Shown in pieces: positions 36,497 to 45,497 of a DNA stretch of 64,000 nucleotides (its first letter is position 1; the number at the start of each line of letters is the position of its first letter). The notes under the pieces were generated by a model that saw only the letters and a program-made list of their open reading frames with translations, did no database searches and had not been told where the DNA came from. The DNA is taken from the NCBI RefSeq assembly GCF_010686755.1, contig NZ_JAAGXA010000001.1, positions 646,492-710,491 on the forward strand, in the 5' to 3' direction. Both the position numbers and the translations under genes were made by a program. The stretch comes from Nocardioides zeae. Its GTDB lineage: Bacteria > Actinomycetota > Actinomycetes > Propionibacteriales > Nocardioidaceae.

Positions 36497-38014
36497 TCAG
36501 GGGGTGGGCAGGGCGCGGACAGCCGGCCCCTCGAGCACGTCGCCCGGCTCGTCGAAGCGGGAGCCGTGCAGGGGGCAGTCCCAGCTGCGCTCGGCGTCGT
36601 TCCAGGTGAGCACGCCGCCGAGGTGGGTGCAGACGGCAGACCCCTCGGCGCCCTTGCCGCGACGCAGGCCGCAGAAGCGGGAGCGCCGCGCGACGTCGGG
36701 CTGCGGCTCGGCGGACGCGCGGTCGACCGAGGTGGCGCCGGGCGCCACCCACCCCAGGGCCATCGCCACTGCCACCTCGGCGTTGATGACCCCGGACGAG
36801 GGCAGGCCGGTGAGCTCGTGGCGGCTCCACGGGCGGAGCGCGTCGCGCCACTCCGGCGGGTCCGCACGGAGGTCGGACGCGAGGGCGAGTGCGGCAGCGA
36901 TGCCCCCCGTCATTCCCCACTTCGAGAAGCCGCCCGCGACGAGGATCCGGTGGTTGCCCGGGACGATCGGGCCGGCGTAGGGCAGCGAGTGGTGGGGCGC
37001 GTAGTCCTGGGCGGACCAGGCGGTCACCTCCACCGCGCCGGGGAAGTGCTCGGCGGTCCACGAGCGCAGGTCGCCGAGCCGCTCGCTCGTCGGACGCGAG
37101 CGTCCGGTCGCGTGGCCGGCGCCGCCGACGAGGAGCACGGGCGGACCGCCCGGCAGCGACGCCTCGCGCAGGGACCGCGACGGTTGGTCGGCTGCGAGGT
37201 ACATGGCCCGGGGGAGGTCCGCAGCCGCGCGACCGGGCAGCTCGAAGGCGATGCTGTAGGAGCGTTGCGGGCTCATCCGCGCGAAGAAGCCGCCGCGGTC
37301 GAGCATCGGCATGTTCGTCGCGACCACGACGCGCCCGGCTCGCACGGTGGTGGGCTCCGCGCCCGAGCGCTCGACCTCCAGACGCACCGGCTTCCCGTCA
37401 CGGACCCTGTCACGGACCGACGTCACCCGAGCGCCCTCGACGACCTCCACGCCGGCCGCCCGGGCCCGCCGGGCCAGCGCGGCGACGAGCGCGAGCGGAT
37501 CGACCTGGTACTGGCCGTCCATCCACAACGCTCCGGCGACGGGGAAGGGAAGCTCGGGGGCGTCGCCGCGACGTACCGACAGCCCAGCCCGCTGGACCGC
37601 CGACTCCTCCCGCTGCAGCGCGCGGAGCCCGGGGGCGCCGTTGGCGTAGGTGACGGCGTCGCGCTGCTCCAGGGACACGCCCTCGGCGGTCGCGAGGTCG
37701 ACGGCCCAGGCCTGCGCGTCGCGGTGGGCCGCGGCGTACTGGCGCAGCACGCCGTCGCCGTGCTTGCGGGACACCTGCGAGAACTGGGTGCCCTGCAGGA
37801 GGCTGAGCTTCGCGGTGCTCCGGCCCGTCGTGCCGGCACCGAGGTGCCGCGCCTCCAGCAGGAGGACGTCCTCGCCCTGCTCGGCGAGGAGCAGCGCGGT
37901 CGTCAGTCCCGTCAGCCCGCCGCCGATCACGACGGTGCCGGCGTCGGTGGGCAGATCGGCCGCGGACGAGCGGTCGGACGAGGCGGTGCGGAGCTCCCAC
38001 AACGAGGTGAGCAC
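36497..38014 (-). CDS. FAD-dependent oxidoreductase with C-terminal Rieske domain
   Basis: This 505-residue protein begins its dinucleotide-binding fold at GTVVIGGGLTGLTTALLLAE (residues about 26-45), continues as a DadA/glycine-oxidase-like enzyme (VAGGFSKWGMTGG near residue 365) and ends with a Rieske [2Fe-2S] site, CTHLGG and CPLHGSRFDEPGDVLEGPA (last 60 residues), whose His and Cys ligands are intact. The family includes amine and betaine oxidising enzymes of unknown physiological substrate. The gene is isolated from its neighbours by about 60-140 bases. Confidence 0.88.
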   Translation of the reverse strand: MLTSLWELRTASSDRSSAADLPTDAGTVVIGGGLTGLTTALLLAEQGEDVLLLEARHLGAGTTGRSTAKLSLLQGTQFSQVSRKHGDGVLRQYAAAHRDAQAWAVDLATAEGVSLEQRDAVTYANGAPGLRALQREESAVQRAGLSVRRGDAPELPFPVAGALWMDGQYQVDPLALVAALARRARAAGVEVVEGARVTSVRDRVRDGKPVRLEVERSGAEPTTVRAGRVVVATNMPMLDRGGFFARMSPQRSYSIAFELPGRAAADLPRAMYLAADQPSRSLREASLPGGPPVLLVGGAGHATGRSRPTSERLGDLRSWTAEHFPGAVEVTAWSAQDYAPHHSLPYAGPIVPGNHRILVAGGFSKWGMTGGIAAALALASDLRADPPEWRDALRPWSRHELTGLPSSGVINAEVAVAMALGWVAPGATSVDRASAEPQPDVARRSRFCGLRRGKGAEGSAVCTHLGGVLTWNDAERSWDCPLHGSRFDEPGDVLEGPAVRALPTP

Positions 38015-38077
38015 GGGTCCTCCAGGGGTGAGGGGCGGCGGGGCGGTCGTGGCGCCGGTACCCCCTGCCGACCACCC

Positions 38078-39553
38078 TCAGTAGGCCCCGCGGTGGCTGA
38101 CGACGGCGCCGACGGTCCGCACGAGGATGCGGAGGTCGAGGTCGAGCGACCAGTGGTCGGCGTAGTGGAGGTCGAGCCGCACCGTCTCCTCCCACGACAG
38201 GTCGGAGCGACCGGAGACCTGCCAGAGCCCGGTGATCCCGGGACGCACGGTGAGGCGGCGGCGCATCGCGACGGGGTACTGCACGACCTCGGCCGGGAGC
38301 GCGGGCCGGGGACCGACGAGGGCCATCTCGCCGCGGGCGACGTTGACGAGCTGGGGCAGCTCGTCGAGCGACCAGCGGCGGAGGGCCCGTCCCACCCGGG
38401 TCACCCGCGGGTCGGCGGTCAGCTTGAACAGCACCCCGCGCGGCTGCGACCCGGAGCTGCGCACCGCGTCCTCCAGCGCCGCGCGTCGGGCCTCGGCGCC
38501 GTGGTGCATCGTGCGGAACTTCACCATCGTGAACGGCTCCCCGTGGAGCCCCACGCGCGTCTGCCGGAAGAGCACCGGGCCCGCGGAGTCCCGCCGCACG
38601 GCGGCCGCAACCACCAGCAGCAGCGGCAGCAGCACGATCAGGCCCAGCACGGCGGCCCCCCGCTCCACCGTGACCTTGGCGGCCCGCGCGACGGGTGAGG
38701 GGCGGCTGGACCCGACCCGCAGCACCCGCAGGCCGCCGAGGGCCTCGCTGCGCAGGTGCCGCAGCGGCAGGTCGACCAGCCCGGTCCCCACGAAGAGACG
38801 GGCCCCCGCGCCGCCGACGACGCGGCCGAGGTCGCGCAGCTCGGCGGCGTGGAGGCAGGCTCCGGGGAGGGCGAGGACCCCCCGCCCGCCCGTGGACAGC
38901 CAACCGCCGACGTCGTCGAGGCTCGGCACCACGACGAGACCCTCGATCCCGCGGGCCACCGTCGTGCGGTCCACGGCTCCCAGGAGGCACACGGCGGCCG
39001 GGGTCCAGCGGCCGGGCTGCCGCGCCAGCTCGGCGACCGCCCCGACGACCTGGTCGGTCGGTCCGAGGACGAGGAGGGGGCCGGGGTGGCGCCGTGCCAC
39101 CCGTGCGGCCGTCGTCCCGGCCAGCGCGCCGAGCACGGCCAGCAGCGCGGCGAGCACGAGCAGGTGCCGGGGGTGCGGCCCGAGGTCGAGGAACACGTCG
39201 ACGAGCAGCAGGACGAAGGCCAGCGCCGTCCCCGCCCGCCCGGCGGTCGCCACCGCGGCACCGGGGGCGGCCGCCTCGACCGTGTCGCCCCCGTGCCGCC
39301 ACCGCGAGACGGAGCCGAGCACCGGCCAGCACGCGGCCGCCACCACGGCGGCCCGCACCGGACCGTCGGCGACCACGACGACGAGCACCGCCGCCACCGC
39401 GGTGGCGACGTCCACCGTGACGGGTCCGGGACGCACGCGACGGCGACCGGGCCCGGAGACGCGCGCCGCCGCCGGCGCCGCGGCGGGTGGCGCCTGGGGC
39501 GCCGGCGCCGGAGCCGGCGCGAGGGCGACCGGGGGCACGAGCGTCGTCGTCAT
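38078..39553 (-). CDS. Polyprenyl-phosphate sugar-1-phosphate transferase (WcaJ/CpsE type)
   Basis: This 491-residue membrane enzyme transfers the first sugar-1-phosphate to undecaprenyl phosphate, priming the polysaccharide. Residues 1-150 hold a Pro/Ala-rich start and about four helices; a nucleotide-fold middle follows. The C-terminal catalytic domain has GPVLFRQTRVGLHGEPFTMVKFRTM, FKLTADPRVTRVGRALRRWSLDELPQL and GPRPALPAEV (conserved family motifs). The ATG overlaps the acyltransferase stop by 4 bases. It opens the polysaccharide locus. Confidence 0.93.
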   Translation of the reverse strand: MTTTLVPPVALAPAPAPAPQAPPAAAPAAARVSGPGRRRVRPGPVTVDVATAVAAVLVVVVADGPVRAAVVAAACWPVLGSVSRWRHGGDTVEAAAPGAAVATAGRAGTALAFVLLLVDVFLDLGPHPRHLLVLAALLAVLGALAGTTAARVARRHPGPLLVLGPTDQVVGAVAELARQPGRWTPAAVCLLGAVDRTTVARGIEGLVVVPSLDDVGGWLSTGGRGVLALPGACLHAAELRDLGRVVGGAGARLFVGTGLVDLPLRHLRSEALGGLRVLRVGSSRPSPVARAAKVTVERGAAVLGLIVLLPLLLVVAAAVRRDSAGPVLFRQTRVGLHGEPFTMVKFRTMHHGAEARRAALEDAVRSSGSQPRGVLFKLTADPRVTRVGRALRRWSLDELPQLVNVARGEMALVGPRPALPAEVVQYPVAMRRRLTVRPGITGLWQVSGRSDLSWEETVRLDLHYADHWSLDLDLRILVRTVGAVVSHRGAY

Positions 39554-40227
39554 CGCCGGTCCCCGCCCTGACCGAGCTCGCGCAGGAGACCGTCGGCCAG
39601 CGCGTGCTCCGCCCCGGTCACCGGACACCGGTACCGCCCCGGAGCGACCTCGACCAGCCTGCTGCCGGACCGCCCCACCCAGCCGACCTGGCGTGCGGGC
39701 ACGCCCGCGACCAGCGCGAAGTCCGGTACGTCGCGGGTGACGACCGCGCCGGCCGCCACCATCGCCCACCGTCCGATCGTGACGGGAGCGACGCACACGG
39801 CGCGCGCGCCGACGCTGGCGCCCTGCCGGAGGCGGACGCCGACCGCCTCCCAGTCGGCGTCGGTCTGGGGTCGGAGGTCGGGCATGACCGCCCGCGGCCG
39901 TAGGTCGTTGGTGAGCACCACGGCCGGCCCGACGAAGACGCCGTCCTCGAGCACGGCGGGCTCGTAGACCAGCGCGTGGTTCTGCACCTTGCACCCGTCG
40001 CCGATGCGGACGCCGGGGCCGACGTAGGCGCCCCGTCCGATCGTGCACCGCTCGCCGACGCGGGCGTGCTCGCGCACCTGGGCGAGGTGCCAGACCCGGG
40101 TGTGGGCGCCGATCGCGGCGGACAGCGCGACGTCGGCGCTGCGCTCCACGACGGGCGCGGCGCCCCCGGGCCCGGGCGGGCGGGTGCGGGTGATGGTGGG
40201 AGGGCGGGGACCGGACGCACGTGACAC
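39550..40227 (-). CDS. Left-handed beta-helix acyltransferase (WbpD-like)
   Basis: A 225-residue hexapeptide-repeat enzyme. The opening AAIGAHTRVWHLAQVREHARVGE and HALVYEPAVLEDGVFVGPAVVLTNDLRPRA closely follow the UDP-sugar 3-amino N-acetyltransferase (WbpD/WlbB) pattern. The C-terminal CPVTGAEHAL tail is additional. The GTG at 40227 with GAGGAGCT just upstream is preferred; the open frame before it has no homology. It is operonic with the sugar-phosphate transferase and divergent from the dehydrogenase gene, its probable pathway partner. Confidence 0.85.
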   Translation of the reverse strand: MSRASGPRPPTITRTRPPGPGGAAPVVERSADVALSAAIGAHTRVWHLAQVREHARVGERCTIGRGAYVGPGVRIGDGCKVQNHALVYEPAVLEDGVFVGPAVVLTNDLRPRAVMPDLRPQTDADWEAVGVRLRQGASVGARAVCVAPVTIGRWAMVAAGAVVTRDVPDFALVAGVPARQVGWVGRSGSRLVEVAPGRYRCPVTGAEHALADGLLRELGQGGDRR

Positions 40228-40431
40228 GGGGAGCTCCTCGGGACGAGGCGGATGTCGGGTGGTCCGGAGCATCGGCGCGACCGCCACCGCGGCACGGTCC
40301 CCGCCGGGCGCGCTCCCCAGATTGCGGTATCTGCGCCGGTACGGCGCGTGCTCCGCGGCGTACGTCGGTCGAATGCGGCCCGGAGGCGGTCGATCGACCG
40401 CACGCGACGTCCCGTCCGGAGGAGGACGCAG

Positions 40432-41517
40432 ATGGTGAGGGATCGACTCGGCGTGGCAGTGGTGGGCGCCGGCTACTGGGGGCCCAACCTGGTGCGCAAC
40501 TTCGCGACGGCGCCCGACTGGTCGCTGCGGGCGGTGTGCGACCTCGACCTGGCCCGCGCCCGCGCCCTGGCCCACCGCTGGCCTGACGTGCACGCGACCC
40601 ACGACCTCGACGAGGTGCTGCGGCGCGACGACGTGGACGCGGTCGCCGTCGCCACGCCGGCGCGCACCCACGGCGACCTCGTGGCGCGCGTGCTGGCCGC
40701 CGGCAAGCACGTGCTGGTCGAGAAGCCCCTGGCCGACTCGCTCGAGGCGGGCCGCACGATGGTGACCGACGCCGAGGCCCGCGGCCTGGTGCTGATGACC
40801 GACCACACGTACTGCTACACGCCCGCGGTGCTGCGGATCCGCGACCTGCTCGCCGAGGGCGCGCTGGGCGACGTGCTCTACGTCGACGCCGTGCGGATCA
40901 ACCTCGGCCTCGTGCAGCCGGACGTCGACGTGATCTGGGACCTCGCGCCGCACGACCTGGCGATCCTCGACTTCGTGCTGCCGGGCGGGCTGCGGCCCAC
41001 GGCGGTCTCCGTGTTCGCCGCCGACCCGCTCGGCGCCGGCAAGGCCTGCATCGGCTACCTCGCCATGTCGCTCCCCGGCGGTGCGAGCGCCCACGTCCAC
41101 GTCAACTGGCTCAGTCCCACCAAGATCCGCCGGATGGTCATCGGCGGCACGCGCCGCACGCTCGTGTGGGACGACCTCAACCCGGCGCAGCGCCTCAGCG
41201 TCCACGACCGCGGGGTCGACCTCGCCCAGCAGGACGCCGACGCCGGCGACCGCCGACGGGCCGGGGTCTCCTACCGGCTCGGCGACACGTGGGCCCCGGC
41301 GCTGGCCGAGCACGAGCCGCTCGCGCTCGTCGTGGCGGAGCTCGCCGCGGCCATCCGCGAGGGGCGTGCGCCGCGCACCGACGGCCACGACGGGCTCCGG
41401 GTGCTCTCCGTGCTCGAGCAGGCCCGTGCCGGCCTCAGGGCAGGCGGCGGGAGCGTGCCCGCGGTGCAGCCCGACGTGCCCGCCCGCCAGCTCGTCGCGA
41501 ACCGGGTCCGGGCATGA
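40432..41517 (+). CDS. Gfo/Idh/MocA-family sugar dehydrogenase (WbpB/WlbA-like)
   Basis: This 361-residue NAD(P)-dependent oxidoreductase has the dinucleotide fold GVAVVGAGYWGPNLVRNF (residues about 7-23), VATPARTHGDLV and the catalytic EKPLA motif. It resembles enzymes that oxidise a UDP-sugar at C3 so that an amino group can be added by a DegT aminotransferase. The ATG has GGAGGA upstream. It heads a seven-gene operon joined by 4-base overlaps. Confidence 0.9.
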   Translation: MVRDRLGVAVVGAGYWGPNLVRNFATAPDWSLRAVCDLDLARARALAHRWPDVHATHDLDEVLRRDDVDAVAVATPARTHGDLVARVLAAGKHVLVEKPLADSLEAGRTMVTDAEARGLVLMTDHTYCYTPAVLRIRDLLAEGALGDVLYVDAVRINLGLVQPDVDVIWDLAPHDLAILDFVLPGGLRPTAVSVFAADPLGAGKACIGYLAMSLPGGASAHVHVNWLSPTKIRRMVIGGTRRTLVWDDLNPAQRLSVHDRGVDLAQQDADAGDRRRAGVSYRLGDTWAPALAEHEPLALVVAELAAAIREGRAPRTDGHDGLRVLSVLEQARAGLRAGGGSVPAVQPDVPARQLVANRVRA

Positions 41518-42533
41518 GCACGGAGATCGCCGGCGCCCGCGCCCTGGTCACGGGCGGTGCCGGCACCATCGGCTCCACCATCGTCGACCAGCTCCTCGCG
41601 GCCGGTGCGGTCGAGGTGGTCGTGCTCGACGACCTCTCCCGCGGGCGGTGGAGCAACCTGGCCGACGCGGCTGCGACCGGGCGGCTGACGTTCGTCGAGG
41701 GCGACCTCCGCGACCGCGACCTGGTGCACGACCTCGTGCGCGACGCCGACGTGGTGCTGCACCAGGCGGCGCTGCGCATCACCCGCTGCGCCGCGGAGCC
41801 GCGGCTCGCGCTGGAGGTGCTCGTCGACGGCACGTTCACCGTCGTCGAGGCCGCCGCGGAGCACCGTGCCCAGAAGCTGGTGGTGGCCTCCTCCGCCTCC
41901 GTCTACGGCATGGCCGAGGAGTTCCCCACGCCGGAGCGGCACCACCACCACGCCAACGAGACGTTCTACGGGGCGGCGAAGTCCTTCAACGAGGCGACGC
42001 TGCGCAGCTTCCGCGCCACCCACGGCCTGGACTGGGTCGCGCTGCGCTACTTCAACGTCTACGGCCCGCGCATGGACGTGCACGGCGCCTACACCGAGGT
42101 GCTCGTGCGCTGGATGGAGCGCATCGCCGACGGCCTCCCACCGATGATCCAGGGCGACGGCACCCAGACGATGGACTTCGTCCACGTGCGCGACGTGGCC
42201 CGCGCCAACCTGCTGGCGCTGACCGCGCCGGTGCGCTCGGGGACCTACAACGTGGGGAGCGGTCGCGAGACCAGCCTCCGCGAGCTGGCCGACGCGCTGC
42301 TGACGGTCATGGGGGCGGACCTCGCCCCCGTCCACGGCCCCGCCCGCACCGTCAACGGGGTCGTGCGCCGGCTCGCCGACGTGCGCGCCGCTCGTGAGGA
42401 CCTCGGCTTCGTCGCCGACACCGAGCTCGGGGACGGCCTCGCCGAGCTGGTGCGCTGGTGGCGGCCGCTGCGGGACGAGGTGCGGGCGGACGGTGCCGCC
42501 CCCGCTCCTGCCCCCGTGGGGGCGGTGTCGTGA
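41514..42533 (+). CDS. NAD-dependent sugar epimerase/dehydratase
   Basis: A 339-residue extended short-chain dehydrogenase with the NAD motif VTGGAGTIGSTIVDQLL, a SSASVYG segment and the catalytic YGAAK (YxxxK). It likely acts on a UDP-hexose as a 4-epimerase or related enzyme. The ATG overlaps the preceding stop by 4 bases; the C-terminus is Ala/Pro-rich. The exact reaction cannot be read from sequence alone. Confidence 0.9.
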   Translation: MSTEIAGARALVTGGAGTIGSTIVDQLLAAGAVEVVVLDDLSRGRWSNLADAAATGRLTFVEGDLRDRDLVHDLVRDADVVLHQAALRITRCAAEPRLALEVLVDGTFTVVEAAAEHRAQKLVVASSASVYGMAEEFPTPERHHHHANETFYGAAKSFNEATLRSFRATHGLDWVALRYFNVYGPRMDVHGAYTEVLVRWMERIADGLPPMIQGDGTQTMDFVHVRDVARANLLALTAPVRSGTYNVGSGRETSLRELADALLTVMGADLAPVHGPARTVNGVVRRLADVRAAREDLGFVADTELGDGLAELVRWWRPLRDEVRADGAAPAPAPVGAVS

Positions 42534-43672
42534 GCCGCCTGCCGGTCATGCGCCCGTGGGTCGGTGCCGAGGAGGCCGCCGCGGTCGCCGACGTGCTCGC
42601 CTCCGGATGGGTCACCCAGGGGCCGCGGGTGGCGGAGTTCGAGGCGGCCTTCGCCCGCTCCGTCGGCGTGCCGCACGCGGTGGCGACGTCGAGCTGCACC
42701 ACGGCGCTGCACCTGGCGCTGGTCGTCGCCGGCGTCGGTCCCGGCGACGAGGTGGTGGTGCCCTCGTTCTCCTTCATCGCCACGGCCAACGCCGTCACCT
42801 ACGTCGGGGCGCGGCCCGTGTTCGCCGACGTGTCGGGCCAGTCGGGCAACGTCACGGCGGCCACCGTCGAACGGGCCCTCACCCCGCAGACGCGGGCCGT
42901 CGTGGTCGTCGACCAGGCGGGCGTGCCCGTCGACCTCGACCCGCTCCGGGCGCTCTGCGACGCCCAGGGCCTCGCGCTCGTGGAGGACGCTGCGTGCGGG
43001 CTCGGCAGCACCTACCGCGAGCGCCCCGTCGGCGTCGGCGCCGACGTCACCGCGTGGTCGTTCCACCCGCGCAAGGTGCTCACGACGGGGGAGGGCGGCA
43101 TGCTCACCACGGGCCGCGAGGACTGGGCACTGAGGGCCCGGCGGCTGCGCGAGCACGCCATGAGCAGCAGCGCGGCCGACCGCGAGAAGCACGTGCTGGC
43201 CCCGCAGGAGGAGTACGACGAGGTCGGGTTCAACCACCGCATGACGGACCTCCAGGCCGCGATCGGGCTCGTGCAGCTCGGACGCCTCCCGGAGGTGGTC
43301 GAGCGGCGTCGGGCCCTCGCCGCGACGTACGCGAAGGCGCTCGGCGACCTCGACGGCCTCCGGGCCGTCACCGACCCGCCGCACGGGCGCACCAACTTCC
43401 AGTCGTTCTGGGTCGAGGTGCTCGACGACTACCCGCTCGACCGCGACGGGCTCCTCGCGGCCCTCGCCCGGGCCGACGTGTCGGCCCGCCGCGGGATCAT
43501 GGCGATCCACCTCGAGCGCGCGCACCGCCACCACGCCGGGCGCGCGCCGCAGCTGCCCGTGACGGAGCGGCTGGCGCGTCGCACCCTGGTGCTGCCGCTG
43601 TTCCACACCATGTCGGAGTCGGAGCAGGCGCGGGTGGTCGACGTGCTCCGCGACGCCGGACGGACCCCGTGA
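42530..43672 (+). CDS. DegT/DnrJ/EryC1 sugar aminotransferase 1
   Basis: This 380-residue PLP enzyme carries a catalytic-Lys region TAWSFHPRKVLTTGEGGML (Lys at about 185) and the opening PWVGAEEAAAVADVLASGWVTQGP typical of family members that aminate UDP-4-keto sugars. It is followed directly by a NeuD/PglD-type acetyltransferase, so the pair may make an N-acetylated 4-amino sugar. GTG start overlapping by 4 bases. Confidence 0.9.
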   Translation: MSRLPVMRPWVGAEEAAAVADVLASGWVTQGPRVAEFEAAFARSVGVPHAVATSSCTTALHLALVVAGVGPGDEVVVPSFSFIATANAVTYVGARPVFADVSGQSGNVTAATVERALTPQTRAVVVVDQAGVPVDLDPLRALCDAQGLALVEDAACGLGSTYRERPVGVGADVTAWSFHPRKVLTTGEGGMLTTGREDWALRARRLREHAMSSSAADREKHVLAPQEEYDEVGFNHRMTDLQAAIGLVQLGRLPEVVERRRALAATYAKALGDLDGLRAVTDPPHGRTNFQSFWVEVLDDYPLDRDGLLAALARADVSARRGIMAIHLERAHRHHAGRAPQLPVTERLARRTLVLPLFHTMSESEQARVVDVLRDAGRTP

Positions 43673-44307
43673 CGACGCTGCTGGTCGTGGCGGCCGGCGG
43701 GCTGGGACGCGAGGTCGCGTCGATCGCCGAGGACCGGGGGGAGCACGCGACCATCGCGTTCGTCGACGACGACCCGCGGCTCTGGGGCCACCACGTCTCC
43801 GGCCGACCGGTGGTCGGGGGTCTCGAGGTGGTCGTCGAGCGCACGGACGCCGCCGTCGTCGTGTGCGCCGGTTCCGGTGCCGCGCGGCGGCGCATCGTCG
43901 ACCGGCTGACGCTCCTCGGGGTCGACCCCGAGCGCTTCGCGCGGGTCGTCGACCCGGGTGTCCGCTGGGCGCCGTGGGTCGTCGGGCCCGGCTCGGTCGT
44001 GCTGGCCGGTGCCGTCCTCACGACCGACGTCGAGATCGACGACCACGTGGTGGTCATGCCCCACGTGACCCTCACCCACGACGTCGTCGTGGAGAGCTTC
44101 GCGACGCTCTGCGCCGGGGTCAGCCTCGGCGGCGGGGTGCGCGTCGGCGGCGGCGCGCTGCTCGGCATGAACGCGAGCGTCCGGGAGGGCGTGCGCATCG
44201 GGTCCGACGCGGTCCTCGGCATGGGCTCCGTCCTCCTCGAGGACCTGCCGCCGGGCGAGACCTGGGCCGGGATCCCGGCCCATCCCCTGCACGTGGAGGC
44301 CCGATGA
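43669..44307 (+). CDS. NeuD/PglD-type sugar O- or N-acyltransferase
   Basis: A 212-residue protein with an N-terminal nucleotide-sugar-binding fold (LVVAAGGLGREVASIAED) and a C-terminal hexapeptide helix (SVVLAGAVLTTDVEIDDHVVVMPHVTLTHDV, GAVLGMGSVLLEDLP-like ending). It is the probable acylating partner of the preceding aminotransferase. GTG start, 4-base overlaps on both sides. Confidence 0.88.
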   Translation: MTTLLVVAAGGLGREVASIAEDRGEHATIAFVDDDPRLWGHHVSGRPVVGGLEVVVERTDAAVVVCAGSGAARRRIVDRLTLLGVDPERFARVVDPGVRWAPWVVGPGSVVLAGAVLTTDVEIDDHVVVMPHVTLTHDVVVESFATLCAGVSLGGGVRVGGGALLGMNASVREGVRIGSDAVLGMGSVLLEDLPPGETWAGIPAHPLHVEAR

Positions 44308-45497
44308 CCAGCAAGAAGGACCGACCGGTGGTGCCCCTCGTCGACCTCCGGGCGCAGCAGGCCGAGGTGGCGGCCGAGGTGCGGGCCGGTTTCGACGACG
44401 TCCTCGCGAGGGCAGCCTTCGTCGGCGGTGCCGAGGTCGCGGCGTTCGAGACGGCGTACGCCGCGTTCGTCGGCGCGCGGCACTGCGTCGGCGTCGCCAA
44501 CGGCACCGACGCCCTCGAGCTCGCGCTGCGGGCCGTGGGCGTGGCCGCGGGCGACGCGGTCGTGCTCCCGGCCAACACCTTCGTCGCCACGGCCGAGGCA
44601 GTGTCGCGCATCGGCGCGGTCCCGCACCTGGTCGACGTCGAGGACGAGCGCCTGCTCGTCGACCCCGAGCGGGTGGCTGACGCGATCACCCCGCGGACCC
44701 GGGCGGTGGTGCCGGTGCACCTCTTCGGCCGGGTCGTGCCGATCGGACCCCTCCGCGCCCTGGCGGCGGCCCACGACCTGCGGATCGTCGAGGACGCCGC
44801 GCAGGCACAGGGCGCCCGGCGCTCCGATGGCCGCGCCGGGACGCTCGGCGACGCCGCCGCGACGAGCTTCTACCCCGGCAAGAACCTCGGTGCCGCGGGC
44901 GACGCGGGCGCCGTGACCACGGACGACGCCGAGGTCGCCGCGCGTGTGCGGCTGCTCGGCGCCCACGGCTCTCCGCGCAAGTACGTCCACGACGTCATCG
45001 GCACCAACTCGCGCCTCGACACCCTCCAGGCCGTCGTGCTCGGCGCGAAGCTGACCCGCCTCGAGCGCTGGAACGAGGCGCGGCGCACCGCGGCCGACCG
45101 CTACGACGCCCTGCTCGGTGACCTCGTCGAGCGGGCGGGCCTCCGGCTGCCCGGCCGCGACGTGGAAGCCCTGGACGCCCAGCACCTCTACGTCGTCCGG
45201 GTCCCGGGCGGCGCCGCCGTCCGCGACGCGGTGCTCACCGCGCTGCGGGGTTCGGGCGTGGAGGCGGGCGTGCACTACCCGACGCCGGTGCACCTCACCG
45301 GCGCCTACCGCCACCTGGGCCTCGGCCCCGGCTCGTTCCCGGTGGCGGAGCGGGCGGCGGGGGAGATCCTGTCGCTGCCGCTCTTCCCGCAGATCACGAC
45401 GGCGCAGCAGGAGCGGGTCGTCGCGGCCCTCGCGGCCGCGCTCCCCGGGCACGGGGTCGCGGCAGCACCCGTCGCGGTGGGGGCGCACGGCCCGTGA
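44304..45497 (+). CDS. DegT/DnrJ/EryC1 sugar aminotransferase 2 (WbpE-like)
   Basis: A 397-residue PLP enzyme with NGTDALELAL, VPVHLFGRVVPI, EDAAQAQGA and the Lys site SFYPGKNLGAAGDAGAV, which matches the subgroup acting on UDP-3-keto-hexosaminuronic acids (WbpE/WlbC). With the dehydrogenase at 40432 and the acyltransferase at 39550 it would complete a WbpB-WbpE-WbpD-like set. ATG start, 4-base overlap. Confidence 0.9.
   Translation: MTSKKDRPVVPLVDLRAQQAEVAAEVRAGFDDVLARAAFVGGAEVAAFETAYAAFVGARHCVGVANGTDALELALRAVGVAAGDAVVLPANTFVATAEAVSRIGAVPHLVDVEDERLLVDPERVADAITPRTRAVVPVHLFGRVVPIGPLRALAAAHDLRIVEDAAQAQGARRSDGRAGTLGDAAATSFYPGKNLGAAGDAGAVTTDDAEVAARVRLLGAHGSPRKYVHDVIGTNSRLDTLQAVVLGAKLTRLERWNEARRTAADRYDALLGDLVERAGLRLPGRDVEALDAQHLYVVRVPGGAAVRDAVLTALRGSGVEAGVHYPTPVHLTGAYRHLGLGPGSFPVAERAAGEILSLPLFPQITTAQQERVVAALAAALPGHGVAAAPVAVGAHGP

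Noticed and set aside
35219..38698. A 1159-codon plus-strand frame
   Set aside because: It is antisense to the HNH gene, the FAD-Rieske oxidoreductase and the sugar transferase.
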